Assembly: GCF_001547895.1 (NCBI RefSeq)
Contig: NZ_AP014627.1
Location: 2,545,501-2,609,500 of the forward strand
Origin: Pseudomonas sp. Os17
GTDB taxonomy: Bacteria > Pseudomonadota > Gammaproteobacteria > Pseudomonadales > Pseudomonadaceae
Reading direction: 5' to 3'
DNA: 64,000 nucleotides
The notes under the pieces are model-generated. The model saw only the letters and a list, made by a program, of their open reading frames with translations. It was not told the origin of the DNA and ran no database searches. The first letter of the stretch is position 1. Each line of letters starts with the position of its first letter. Below are positions 43,534 to 52,503 of this stretch, piece after piece. The position numbers and the translations under genes were made by a program.

Positions 43534-44616
43534 GTGGCTATTTCCACTCTGGATAAAAGAAGCAAGATCAGCCTTTGCCCGTCGATGTTGCGGTGGGCTC
43601 TTGCGGCAACATTTCTTTCGCTCAAGGCCTGGGCTGAGCCTGTGCCCCCTGGAACGCCGGACGGTGCCTGTTGGGGCCATAATCAGCTGAGCATTGAAAT
43701 AAAGAACGGCGCTTTTACGTCCAATGAAAAGGGCGCGCTGTATGAAACCACCTATCAAACCATTCCCAGTGACTATAACGGTTGGTGCTACTCCAATAGT
43801 GGTGAGCAGAAGGCCAGCTATTTCAAGGCTGAGCTGAGTCAGACCTTGTCCCCGGTTGATAATGAATTCTTCAGATTGACCGAAGACGTCGATATGAAAA
43901 TATTCGTAACCGGCAATAGTGCGCCGGAAAGCTTCATCCCCTTCAAGGACGCATTCAATGCGGGCGCCACCGCCGGGCCTTCCGGTGATGGCGTCACGCC
44001 GTTGCGCTGGGCAAACGCCGGCAACCAGGGCAAAGTCACTTTCCGCCTTCGACGCAAGGCACTCAGCGGGGCAGTGTATCTTCCACCCGGCGAGCTCTTT
44101 TCGTTCTTTCGCTACTCGCAACCAGGGCAGTGGAGCACTCAACCGTTATACACGCTGTCGTTGAAGGCGCCGACCCTTCTGTCCGTTCCCGCTACATGTG
44201 ATCTTAATAATGGTCAACAATTCTTGATGCTAAGAATGAAGAACCAAATTGATAGCAGCAAGGTTGATAGTATTGCGGTTAATAATATAGTCCATGGTTA
44301 TAATGCGTATAGTAAATTGATTCTTCGTTGTGACTCTGGCCAGCTTGATCCAGCAAAATTGGCTATTGGTCTGATAGGCAGTCCCGGAGAAAAAAACAAT
44401 GCGCTGGCCACTTCAAATCCAGGGATTGACTTGGCGTTTTTTGCTCTTTCAAGTAATAATCACTATATTCGGATAATGCCATTTGAGCAAACATTTATGA
44501 ATGGTCTGGCAACTGATGGGCAGGTTGAAATTCAGGTGATGCCACAGAAAACTTCAAAACCCATATTGACCGGCTCTCACTCCGGATATGGCATTCTGAC
44601 TCTTACAGAATACTAG
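43534..44616 (+). CDS. Two-domain fimbrial adhesin / tip protein
   Basis: A 360-residue exported protein starting at a GTG with GGAG ten bases before. Residues about 35-215 form a unique N-terminal domain (CWGHNQLSIEIKNGAF, EFFRLTEDVDMKIF), and the rest is a pilin domain with Cys pair (ATCDLNNG ... LRCDSGQL) ending in GILTLTEY. That is the layout of a tip adhesin: receptor domain plus pilin domain. The sequence becomes AT-rich in its last third. Receptor unknown. Last gene of fimbrial unit 1. Confidence 0.78.
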   Translation: MAISTLDKRSKISLCPSMLRWALAATFLSLKAWAEPVPPGTPDGACWGHNQLSIEIKNGAFTSNEKGALYETTYQTIPSDYNGWCYSNSGEQKASYFKAELSQTLSPVDNEFFRLTEDVDMKIFVTGNSAPESFIPFKDAFNAGATAGPSGDGVTPLRWANAGNQGKVTFRLRRKALSGAVYLPPGELFSFFRYSQPGQWSTQPLYTLSLKAPTLLSVPATCDLNNGQQFLMLRMKNQIDSSKVDSIAVNNIVHGYNAYSKLILRCDSGQLDPAKLAIGLIGSPGEKNNALATSNPGIDLAFFALSSNNHYIRIMPFEQTFMNGLATDGQVEIQVMPQKTSKPILTGSHSGYGILTLTEY

Positions 44617-44928
44617 CTCTTAGTTTGAAAGATGTTTTTCAAGCGGCACTTGGGCTGAATTTCTCTGGGTGTCGCGTGTTTTTTTAGTGTGTTTCGATTC
44701 AATTGTTACATGTGCTAAGACAAGCTATAAGTTGGTTGGGAATTTTCCCACGCCCTTATCGAACCTTTCTTATCTTAATTTTTTTGCTTGGTGAATATAC
44801 TTGTTCTCGGCACTTACTAGTTGGCTGCGGTCTGGTCGACAAGTGGCATACCATGGATATTGCCTTGTAGTTTGTCCAGGTGATGCGTAGTGCCGATATA
44901 TTAAATGTGTACTAGTAGGGATTCTAAA
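44617..44928. promoter_or_regulatory. Control region of the second fimbrial operon
   Basis: This 312-bp AT-rich interval holds no gene. It contains TTGGGAATTTTCCCAC (44736-44751), a near-perfect dyad related to the sites at 41315 and 42199, 178 bp before the major pilin gene. The promoter of the pilin operon should lie between that site and 44929. Confidence 0.55.
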
Positions 44929-45492
44929 ATGAAATTCAGCAAAATGGCGGCAACTATAGCGGCAGTTGTACTCGGTGGTACTTCGGTGTTGGCCATGGCG
45001 GCGGGCCAGGGCGGTGGAAAGGTCAATTTCAAGGGCAATATCAATGACTCTCCATGCTCGATTTCCAGCGGTTCTTTGGAGCAAGTCGTGGAGTTCGACT
45101 CCATCTCCAACAGCGCTCTGAAAAATGGCGGGAAGTCCGCTTTGAAGCCGTTTTCCATCAAGCTCAACGGCTGCGACCTGGGCTCGCTGAAAAGTGCCAC
45201 CGTGACCTTCACCGGCGCGCCTTCGGCCGCCAACCCTGATCTCCTGGGCTTCCAGGGTGGCACTGCGAAGGGTGCGAGCCTGGCGATCGCTGATCGCAAC
45301 GGCTCGCTGATCAAGCTGGGTGCCGCTTCCGATCCGCAGAACCTGTCCGACGGTGAAAGCGCACTGAACTTCACCGCCTACCTGCAAGGCGACATGCTGG
45401 CCCCTGAAACCGAGGGTGGGGAGCCGAAACCAGCCACTGTGGTAGCCGGTACCTTTGATACCGTCGCCAACTTTACCCTGGCTTATCAGTAA
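44929..45492 (+). CDS. Fimbrial major subunit (pilin)
   Basis: A 187-residue type 1-like pilin. Signal peptide MKFSKMAATIAAVVLGGTSVLAMA; mature start AAGQGGGKVNFKGNINDSPCSI with the first Cys, second Cys in KLNGCDLG; C-terminal penultimate-Tyr pattern FTLAYQ used for chaperone and donor-strand binding. It is the gene with the strongest pilin features and has its own promoter region, followed by a hairpin that separates it from the usher, as in many fimbrial operons where the pilin is over-produced. Confidence 0.9.
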   Translation: MKFSKMAATIAAVVLGGTSVLAMAAGQGGGKVNFKGNINDSPCSISSGSLEQVVEFDSISNSALKNGGKSALKPFSIKLNGCDLGSLKSATVTFTGAPSAANPDLLGFQGGTAKGASLAIADRNGSLIKLGAASDPQNLSDGESALNFTAYLQGDMLAPETEGGEPKPATVVAGTFDTVANFTLAYQ

Positions 45493-45792
45493 CGTTGCGT
45501 GAGGTGCGGCCTGGATACGCAAGTGTGCGTATTCCAGGCGCACTGCCGATCTTCTCTCGATGGGGTCGCCGCCAGTCCTCTCGGATTTTCATTGTTTCGA
45601 CGTGATAGGCCATGCACTGCCGTGGCGCTCGAACATGACGCTTGTTAATCCGTACTCAGCACTCTCATGTTGCCTTCAGACCTCTCAGATTTCGTTCGTG
45701 ACAGTGTTGGGCACAGTGGTCGACCGATGCTGTTTGCTGGCTTGAGGAAGCGGACGAAAGAAGTTGTTGTCGTTGTAAGGGAAGTTAATCAC
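45493..45792. other. Pilin-usher spacer with a strong RNA hairpin
   Basis: About 300 bp with no gene. Seventeen bases after the pilin stop, GCCTGG-ATACGCA and TGCGTAT-TCCAGGC (45509-45539) form a 13-14 base-pair stem with a small loop. No T-run follows, so partial termination or RNase-resistant 3' end formation is more likely than full termination. Confidence 0.6.
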
Positions 45793-48294
45793 GTGGTTCA
45801 ACACCGGGTATGGGTCTTCACTACATTGTGGTGCATGGCCAGCTTGGCCAGTGCCGCCGAAGAGTTTCAGTTCAATACGGACGTGCTTGATCTCAAGGAT
45901 CAACAGAATCTCGATCTCGGCTTGTTTGCCAAGGCTAACTTCATTTTGCCGGGGCAATACAGCCTGGTCGTTCATGTGAATCGCGATTCGTTGCCGGAAA
46001 CGGTCGTGAACTACTTGGCGCCGGAAGATGACCCCAAGGGCAGTGTGGCCTGCATCTCTCCCGAACTGGTGGCGCAGTTGGGTCTGAAAAAACAGCGGAT
46101 CAAGCAACTTGCCTGGTGGCACCAAGGCAATTGTCTGGATATCAGCAGCATTCCCGGCATGACGGTGCGTGGCGACCTGGGCGCCTCTGCCTTGTACCTG
46201 AACATTCCCCAGGACGCCCTTGAATACAGCGCAAGCAACTGGGACCCGCCTTCGCGCTGGGATGAGGGCATTGGCGGATTTTTATTTGACTACAACCTCA
46301 ATGCCCAGACCACGGATTACGCCGGGCCTCAGGCCAGCGACAAGCAGTTGACGGGTAACGGCACGACCGGTTTCAACCTCGGCGCCTGGCGCCTGCGGGC
46401 CGATTGGCAAGGGCAGATGCACAAGACCTCCGGCAAGCCTGGCCAGCGGCAATTCGCCTGGAGCCGCTACTACGCCTCACGGGCGATTCCCGAGTTGCGC
46501 GCCCACCTCAGCCTGGGAGAAAACTACCTGGACTCCAACCTGTTCGGCAGCGTGCGCTACACCGGTGCCAGTCTGGCCACCAGCGACAACATGCTGCCCC
46601 CCAACCTGCGTGGCTATGCGCCGGAAGTCAGTGGCGTGGCGCGGACCAATGCGCGGGTGCTGGTCACGCAGCAGGGGCGCATTCTGTATGACACCCAAGT
46701 GCCGGCGGGGCCCTTTCGCATCCAGGACCTGAGCGATGCGGTGAGCGGCAAGCTGGATGTGCGCATTGAGGAGCAGGACGGCAGCGTTCAGGAATTCCAG
46801 CTGGACACGGCGAGCATTCCCTACCTCAGCCGCCCCGGCACGGTGCGCTACAAAGTGTCCGCCGGCCGGCCTTCGGACTGGGAGCACGAGCCCGATGGTC
46901 CGGAATTCGCCAGCGGCGAATTTTCCTGGGGCGTGAGCAATGGCTGGTCGCTGTACGGCGGAGGCCTGGGGGCGCGGGACTATCGCGCGCTGGCCGTGGG
47001 CGTGGGTCGTGACCTGATGGCCTTCGGCGCCCTGGCGGTTGACGTGACTCAATCCAATGCCCGCCTGGCTGAAATCGGCCAGCGCCAGGGCAAGTCCTAT
47101 CGCGCCAGCTATTCGAAGCGCTTCGAGGATTACGACAGCCAGGTGACGTTCGCCGGTTATCGCTTCTCCGAGGAAGACTTCATGACCATGAACGACTTTA
47201 TCGAGGCCCGTCGCCGTGGTCGGCTGAACAATCAGAGCAAGGAAATGTACACCGCGACACTGAGCAAGAGTTTTCGTGACCAGAACCTGAGCCTGTACCT
47301 CAACTACAACCACCAGACCTACTGGAACAATGCGCCGAGCGACCGCTACAGCCTGTCGCTGTCTCGTTATTTCAACCTGGGCGGGCTGAAGAACCTGGGC
47401 CTGTCGCTGACCGCCTATCGCAGCCAGAGCCATGGCGCGGTCGATGAAGGCGCCTATGTCTCGCTGAGCCTTCCCTGGGGCGACAGCGGCTCTCTCAGTT
47501 ACAACGCCACGCTCAACCGTGGCAGCAGCGGCCACAACTTGGGCTATTACGACCGTCCGGATGAGCGCAACAGCTACATGCTCAGCGCCGGCACCGCCAG
47601 CGAGGGCAACACGGCCAGCGGCTACCTGAACCACGAGGGCAGCCTGGCCGATGTCACCGCCAGCGCCAGCTATCAGGCCGGACGTTATCGTTCCGCCGGT
47701 CTGTCAGTGCAGGGCGGGGCGACCCTGACCGCCGAAGGGGCGGCGCTGCACCGGATCACCACCCTGGGCGGCACCCGCCTGCTGCTCGATACCAATGGCG
47801 TGGCCGGGGTGCCGGTGCGGGGCAATGGCGCCAGCACCTATTCCAATCGCTTCGGCAAGGCGGTGGTGGCTGACATGAACAGCTACTACCGCAATCAGGC
47901 AAGCATCAACCTGGATCAACTGGCTGACGATGTGGAAGCCGGGCGCTCGGTGGCCCAGGCCACGCTGACCGAGGGGGCGATTGGCTATCGCCGTTTCGAC
48001 ATCGTTTCCGGGAGCAAGGGCATGGTCCGCATCGTCCTGCCCGACGCGACCACGCCGCCCTTTGGCAGCGGCGTGTACAACGCGCGGGGCCAGGAAACCG
48101 GAATCATTGGCGAGGATGGCCTGGTTTACCTCAGTGGCATGCAGGTCGGTGACCTGATGTCAGTGCAGTGGGACGGCAAGGCCCAATGCGATTTCATCCT
48201 GACGGAGCAGGTCAGCGCGGATGACCAGCAAGTGCAATTTGTCTGCGGGCCTGTAGCGGTCCACGAAACCCAATCCCCCAGCAACAAGTTATAA
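45793..48294 (+). CDS. Fimbrial outer-membrane usher
   Basis: An 833-residue PapC/FimD-type usher. The start is taken as GTG 45793, eight bases after AAGGGAAG, which gives a short signal peptide (MVQHRVWVFTTLWCMASLASAA); the frame is open further up but that part is not usher-like. N-terminal FQFNTDVLDLKDQQNLDLGLF is the chaperone-binding domain; the plug and 24-strand barrel follow; the C-terminal domains include GAIGYRRFDIVSGSKGMVRI, PPFGSGVYNARGQETGIIGEDGLVYLSG and a Cys pair (KAQCDF, QFVCGP). It assembles and exports the fimbria. It is followed by chaperone 2 after 12 bp. Confidence 0.92.
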   Translation: MVQHRVWVFTTLWCMASLASAAEEFQFNTDVLDLKDQQNLDLGLFAKANFILPGQYSLVVHVNRDSLPETVVNYLAPEDDPKGSVACISPELVAQLGLKKQRIKQLAWWHQGNCLDISSIPGMTVRGDLGASALYLNIPQDALEYSASNWDPPSRWDEGIGGFLFDYNLNAQTTDYAGPQASDKQLTGNGTTGFNLGAWRLRADWQGQMHKTSGKPGQRQFAWSRYYASRAIPELRAHLSLGENYLDSNLFGSVRYTGASLATSDNMLPPNLRGYAPEVSGVARTNARVLVTQQGRILYDTQVPAGPFRIQDLSDAVSGKLDVRIEEQDGSVQEFQLDTASIPYLSRPGTVRYKVSAGRPSDWEHEPDGPEFASGEFSWGVSNGWSLYGGGLGARDYRALAVGVGRDLMAFGALAVDVTQSNARLAEIGQRQGKSYRASYSKRFEDYDSQVTFAGYRFSEEDFMTMNDFIEARRRGRLNNQSKEMYTATLSKSFRDQNLSLYLNYNHQTYWNNAPSDRYSLSLSRYFNLGGLKNLGLSLTAYRSQSHGAVDEGAYVSLSLPWGDSGSLSYNATLNRGSSGHNLGYYDRPDERNSYMLSAGTASEGNTASGYLNHEGSLADVTASASYQAGRYRSAGLSVQGGATLTAEGAALHRITTLGGTRLLLDTNGVAGVPVRGNGASTYSNRFGKAVVADMNSYYRNQASINLDQLADDVEAGRSVAQATLTEGAIGYRRFDIVSGSKGMVRIVLPDATTPPFGSGVYNARGQETGIIGEDGLVYLSGMQVGDLMSVQWDGKAQCDFILTEQVSADDQQVQFVCGPVAVHETQSPSNKL

Positions 48295-48306
48295 GGAGTG
48301 GCCTCC

Positions 48307-49062
48307 ATGCCATGGTTCGACCTGAAAAAAAGCCTGCTTGTCATCGGCCTGAGCCTGTTGACTCTGGAGTCGGTACACGCTGCCATCGCCCTGGACCGTA
48401 CCCGAATCATCTTCAATGGCAGCGAGAAATCGGTGAGCGTGGGCATCAGCAACCAGAATCCCCAACTGCCGTACCTGGCCCAGGCCTGGCTCGAAAACGA
48501 CAAGGAGGAGAAGATCAGCGGCCCCTTGGCCGTGCTGCCTCCGGTGCAACGGCTCGAAGCCGGATCCCGGAGTCAGGTGAGGATCCGGAAGCTGGCACAG
48601 GCAGGGCAGTTGCCCCAGGACCGGGAGTCGCTGTTCTACTTCAACTTGCGTGAGATTCCGCCGCGCACCGACAAGCCCAACGCCTTGCAGATTGCCCTGC
48701 AGACGCGGATCAAGCTGTTCTATCGTCCCGAGGCCATCGTCAGGGACAGCGGACAGAATCAGCTTCCCTGGCAGGAGCAACTGACGCTGTCCCGCGAAGG
48801 GGAGCGCTACGTAGCCCATAACCCGACGGCCTACTACGTGACCCTGGTTGATGCCCAGGTCCGCGTGGGCGGCGCATCCGTTCCAGACTTCCAGCCGGTG
48901 ATGCTGGCGCCCTGGGGGCGCCAGGCGCTGAGCGTCAGCGCCCGGACCCTGGGCAACGCGCCAGTGCTGACGTACGTCAACGATTTCGGCGGTCGGCCGC
49001 AACTGGAATTCCGCTGCACGGCGGGGCAGTGCGTGGCCAGGCCGGTGGCCGATGCGAGCTGA
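48307..49062 (+). CDS. Fimbrial periplasmic chaperone 2 (PapD-like)
   Basis: A 251-residue chaperone with a signal peptide (MPWFDLKKSLLVIGLSLLTLESVHA). Subunit-anchoring Arg in DRTRIIFNG and Lys in RIKLFYRPE are present, and QLPQDRESLFYFNLREIPP is the interactive G1 strand. It resembles chaperone 1 (42280) but is clearly a separate paralogue, as in CupB, where two chaperones serve different subunits. AAGGAG precedes the ATG. Confidence 0.9.
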   Translation: MPWFDLKKSLLVIGLSLLTLESVHAAIALDRTRIIFNGSEKSVSVGISNQNPQLPYLAQAWLENDKEEKISGPLAVLPPVQRLEAGSRSQVRIRKLAQAGQLPQDRESLFYFNLREIPPRTDKPNALQIALQTRIKLFYRPEAIVRDSGQNQLPWQEQLTLSREGERYVAHNPTAYYVTLVDAQVRVGGASVPDFQPVMLAPWGRQALSVSARTLGNAPVLTYVNDFGGRPQLEFRCTAGQCVARPVADAS

Positions 49063-49195
49063 GGCTGGCTTGAGGCCATCGGGCGCGCTCGGGATCGTTG
49101 TGCCCCTGGCTCGGTGGCTGGGCGCAAGGTTGGCAGCGCGGCCCGGGACGGGAGCGCAGCTGGGGGCCGGCAAGGGCAGGGGGGCGGAGGTGTTC

Positions 49196-49720
49196 ATGGA
49201 ACGCTGGTGGCGAAGGAAAGGCGGGTGCCAGGCTCTGGTCTGCGGCCTCTTGCTGCTCGGGTTGCCGGGTTTGGGCCGGGCGGCGGCGGATATGGCGTTC
49301 TTCGGGGTATTGATCGCGCCTCCTCAATGCACGGTCAGCGACAAGGACGCGCCGATCAGGGTGTCGTTCGGCAACGTGCAGCTGCGCAAGATCGATGGCG
49401 AGCACTATCGTCAGCCGATTCCCTATCAGATCAAGTGTCCGGGGCTGGTATCGCAAGACTCGACCTGGAAGATGCGCCTGACCTTCAAGGGCTCGGTGGC
49501 GGATTTCAACCCGGCGTTGCTGCGCACCTCGGTCAATGGCTTGGCCATCAAGCTGTTGCTGGGGGAGCGGGAACTGGTCCTCAACGAACCTCGGCAGATC
49601 AGCCTCGACAGTTTGCAGAAACCTCCGGCATTCGAGGCGGTGCCGGTGAAGAAGGTGGGAGCGCAGCTTGCGTTGAGCGAGTTCAATGCCTCCGGACTGT
49701 TGCTGGTCGAGCTGTATTAG
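49196..49720 (+). CDS. Fimbrial minor subunit
   Basis: A 174-residue exported protein (signal MERWWRRKGGCQALVCGLLLLG, ending near GRAAA). The Cys pair PPQCTVSD ... QIKCPGL and the terminal strand GLLLVELY show a pilin fold. It is closest in plan to the subunit at 43029. GGAGG is five bases before the ATG. Upstream the frame is open into chaperone 2, but that part lacks a signal peptide. Confidence 0.8.
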   Translation: MERWWRRKGGCQALVCGLLLLGLPGLGRAAADMAFFGVLIAPPQCTVSDKDAPIRVSFGNVQLRKIDGEHYRQPIPYQIKCPGLVSQDSTWKMRLTFKGSVADFNPALLRTSVNGLAIKLLLGERELVLNEPRQISLDSLQKPPAFEAVPVKKVGAQLALSEFNASGLLLVELY

Positions 49721-49728
49721 GTGAAGTC

Positions 49729-50271
49729 ATGAAGCAATTGCTCAACGGCTGTCTGTGCCTGTGTTGTGCCTGGCTGGCGGATGGTTTCAGCGCCCCGGCA
49801 GTGGCGGCCGACAACGTCTTTTTCAGCGGCCAGCTGATGGATCAGACCTGTACCCTGGAGCCTGGCTCGGAAACCCGGACGCTGGACTTCGAGGATGTGG
49901 GCCTTCAGGAGCTCTATCGCGACGGCAGGACCGCGAGCAAGGCCGTTGTCCTGAACCTGATCGACTGTGATGCCAGCGCCGGCAGGACCGAGGTCAAGGC
50001 GACCTTGAGCGGCCATGAAAGTCCGCAGATACCGGGCTTTCTGGAGCTCGACAGCGGCAGTCCGCAAGGCCTGGTGATTGGCCTGGAGGATGCAGCGACG
50101 CAGCCCTTGCCCCTGGGACGCACGCATTCCATTGGCCGGGTCAGCCAGGACGGCAAGCAGTCGGTCACCTTTCTTGCCTACCTCAAGGCGCTTCCCGATG
50201 CCCTGAGCGAACGCAGCATCGGCAAGGGGCAGTTGGCGGCTTCATTGACCTTCACCCTGAGCTACGAATGA
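49729..50271 (+). CDS. Fimbrial subunit (pilin-like)
   Basis: A 180-residue exported pilin with signal MKQLLNGCLCLCCAWLADGFSAPAVA, Cys pair DQTCTLEP ... LIDCDASAG, and a C-terminal ASLTFTLSYE strand. It is more like a major-type pilin than the gene before it. It starts eight bases after that gene's stop and ends the fimbrial cluster; GC-rich inverted sequence AGGGGGCGGGGCCCCCT follows at about 50279. Confidence 0.82.
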   Translation: MKQLLNGCLCLCCAWLADGFSAPAVAADNVFFSGQLMDQTCTLEPGSETRTLDFEDVGLQELYRDGRTASKAVVLNLIDCDASAGRTEVKATLSGHESPQIPGFLELDSGSPQGLVIGLEDAATQPLPLGRTHSIGRVSQDGKQSVTFLAYLKALPDALSERSIGKGQLAASLTFTLSYE

Positions 50272-50362
50272 TGGCGCGTAGGGGGCGGGGCCCCCTGGCT
50301 GCCAAGGCAGCGCTGCTGCGTGTGATGCAACAGCACCTGCGGCCCGCGCGAGCGCAGCCTTG

Positions 50363-51127
50363 CTAGGCGTGCAAATGCTTTTTCAGGAACGACCGGGTGC
50401 GTTCGTGGGTCGGGTTTTGCAGGATCTGCTGTGGCGCGCCTTCCTCGACCACCACGCCGCCGTCCATGAAGATGATCCGGTCCGCCACTTCACCGGCAAA
50501 GCGCATTTCGTGGGTGACGATCAACATGGTCATGTGCTCGGCGGCCAGTTGTTTCATCACCTGGTTGACCTCTTCCACCAGCTCCGGGTCCAGCGCCGAG
50601 GTGGCTTCATCGAACAGCATGACCTTGGGGCGCATCGCCAGGGCCCGGGCAATGGCCACGCGCTGTTTCTGTCCGCCGGACAGGCGAGAGGGGTACTCGT
50701 CGAACTTGCTGGCCAGGCCCACCTTGGACAAGTACTCCATGGCCAGCTCACGGGCCGCGGCTTTGTTCAGCCCTTTGAGCTTGATCGGCCCGAGGGCGAT
50801 GTTTTCATGCACGGTCAGGTGGGGGAACAGATTGAAGTGCTGGAACACCATGCCCATCTGCTGGCGCACGCTGTTGATGTGCTGTTCGAATGCGCGACCT
50901 TTCAAGGGCCGGTTGACGTGTTCGCCCTCCAGCCAGATCTCCCCCTCGTTCAGCACTTCCAGGTGGTTGATGGAGCGCAGCAGGGTGCTTTTACCCGAAC
51001 CGCTGGGGCCGATGATGGCGATGATCTGTCCGCGCGAGACAGACAGATCGATGCCTTTGAGCACTTCTAGGGCGCCATACGCCTTGCGCGCGCCCTTGAC
51101 TTCAACCATGAGCTTTTCTGTGGTCAT
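50363..51127 (-). CDS. Amino-acid ABC transporter ATPase (GlnQ type)
   Basis: A 254-residue ATPase with Walker [10 protein letters not shown] (about residues 38-46), signature [16 protein letters not shown], Walker [13 protein letters not shown] and His in [11 protein letters not shown]. It belongs to the polar amino-acid uptake family. Its start overlaps the permease stop by four bases (ATGA). Last gene of the leftward transport group. Confidence 0.93.
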   Translation of the reverse strand: MTTEKLMVEVKGARKAYGALEVLKGIDLSVSRGQIIAIIGPSGSGKSTLLRSINHLEVLNEGEIWLEGEHVNRPLKGRAFEQHINSVRQQMGMVFQHFNLFPHLTVHENIALGPIKLKGLNKAAARELAMEYLSKVGLASKFDEYPSRLSGGQKQRVAIARALAMRPKVMLFDEATSALDPELVEEVNQVMKQLAAEHMTMLIVTHEMRFAGEVADRIIFMDGGVVVEEGAPQQILQNPTHERTRSFLKKHLHA

Positions 51128-51783
51128 CGTGACATCTCTACCTTATTTTCAAGAAGGTGCAGGCCGGCTTCCAGAACAAGATTGACCGCGTAATAGATCA
51201 CCGCGACGGCCAGATAGAATTCGAACGGGCTGTAGGTTTCGCTCACGGCGCGCTGGGCGCTGTAGACCAGCTCGGCAATGCCGATGATCGACACCAGGGA
51301 GGTGTCCTTGAGCAGGACGATCAGGTTGTTGCCCAGCGGGGCCAGGGTATTGCGCAGTGCCTGTGGCACCACCACGTAGCGTTGCGCCTGGCTGCGGCTC
51401 AGGCCAATGGAGCGCGCGCCTTCAATCTGCCCGGGGTCGACCGACAGGACTCCGGCACGAATCACGTCGGCGTTGTAGACCGCAAAATGCAGGCTCAGGC
51501 CGATGATGCCGGCCGCGAGGGCCGGGATATCGATCCCCACTTGCACCAGGCCGTAATAGATCACGTACAGCTGCAGCAGCAGGGGCGTGCCCATCAGTAG
51601 CCAGGTCAGGAAACGTATGGGCAGGGAGACCAGTTTCGGGGTGTAGAGCACGATCAGGGCAAAGGCGATGCCGGCCATCAGGCTCAACACACTGGCGCTG
51701 AGGAACAGGACGAGGGTCCACCAGAGCCCGGTGGCCAGCAGTTCGGAATAGGGTGTCACGATACTCAGGTCGAGGCTTGGCAT
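51124..51783 (-). CDS. Amino-acid ABC transporter permease 2
   Basis: A 219-residue HisM/GlnP-type permease with five hydrophobic segments and the coupling motif [25 protein letters not shown]. It begins ten bases after the first permease ends. Together they form the heteromeric membrane channel of the transporter. Confidence 0.92.
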   Translation of the reverse strand: MPSLDLSIVTPYSELLATGLWWTLVLFLSASVLSLMAGIAFALIVLYTPKLVSLPIRFLTWLLMGTPLLLQLYVIYYGLVQVGIDIPALAAGIIGLSLHFAVYNADVIRAGVLSVDPGQIEGARSIGLSRSQAQRYVVVPQALRNTLAPLGNNLIVLLKDTSLVSIIGIAELVYSAQRAVSETYSPFEFYLAVAVIYYAVNLVLEAGLHLLENKVEMSR

Positions 51784-51792
51784 GGGGGCGTC

Positions 51793-52440
51793 TCACTTGG
51801 CCGCGAAGCGTTTATCGAGGAGGTCCACCATCAGCCTGACCGTGTAGACCATGGCGATGTACAAAATGGCCGACACCGTGAAGATCTCGAATGGCTTGTA
51901 CGTGGAGCTGATGAAACGCTGCGCGGTATAGGAAAGCTCGACCACGGAGATGGTCGACACCAGGGCCGAGCCTTTGATCAGCGCGACCGCATTGACCCCC
52001 AGTGGCCTGATCATCAACTTGGCGGTTTGCGGGAGGGTAATCAGCCACAGGGTCTGGCCCTTGCCGAAACCGATTGAACGCGCCGCCTCGACCTGGCCGG
52101 GGTCCACGTTGCTGATTGCGCCACGAATGGATTCGGCCATGTAGGCCGCGATGTTCAGGCCCAGGCCGATGACGCCGGCGGACAACGGTTCCAGCTCAAG
52201 GCCGATCTGCGGGCCGCCAAAGTAGAGAAGGAACAGCTGGACCAGGCAGGGGGTGCCACGAAAAACGCTGATGTAGACCCGGGCCAGGCAGCGAAGCATG
52301 AAGAAGCCGGACAGCCGGGCTGCCACCAGCACCACCGCCACCAACAAGCCCAGCAGCAGCGCCAGCAGCGAAACGTGCACCGTGACCCAGGCCGCCTCCA
52401 GAAAGAACGGCAGGGTGCGCTGTATAAGTGTCAGATCCAT
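51793..52440 (-). CDS. Amino-acid ABC transporter permease 1
   Basis: A 215-residue HisQ/GlnP-type permease. Coupling motif VEAARSIGFGKGQTLWLITLPQTAK and the VYISVFRGTPCLVQLFLLYFG segment are typical of the family. It is 63 bp downstream of the binding-protein gene. A paralogue of the next permease. Confidence 0.92.
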   Translation of the reverse strand: MDLTLIQRTLPFFLEAAWVTVHVSLLALLLGLLVAVVLVAARLSGFFMLRCLARVYISVFRGTPCLVQLFLLYFGGPQIGLELEPLSAGVIGLGLNIAAYMAESIRGAISNVDPGQVEAARSIGFGKGQTLWLITLPQTAKLMIRPLGVNAVALIKGSALVSTISVVELSYTAQRFISSTYKPFEIFTVSAILYIAMVYTVRLMVDLLDKRFAAK

Positions 52441-52503
52441 GGGAAGGCTCGGAAAAGTCGGACTGACTGGCCCGACCCCAGGTCGAGCCAGGCTGCAGAT
52501 GAG

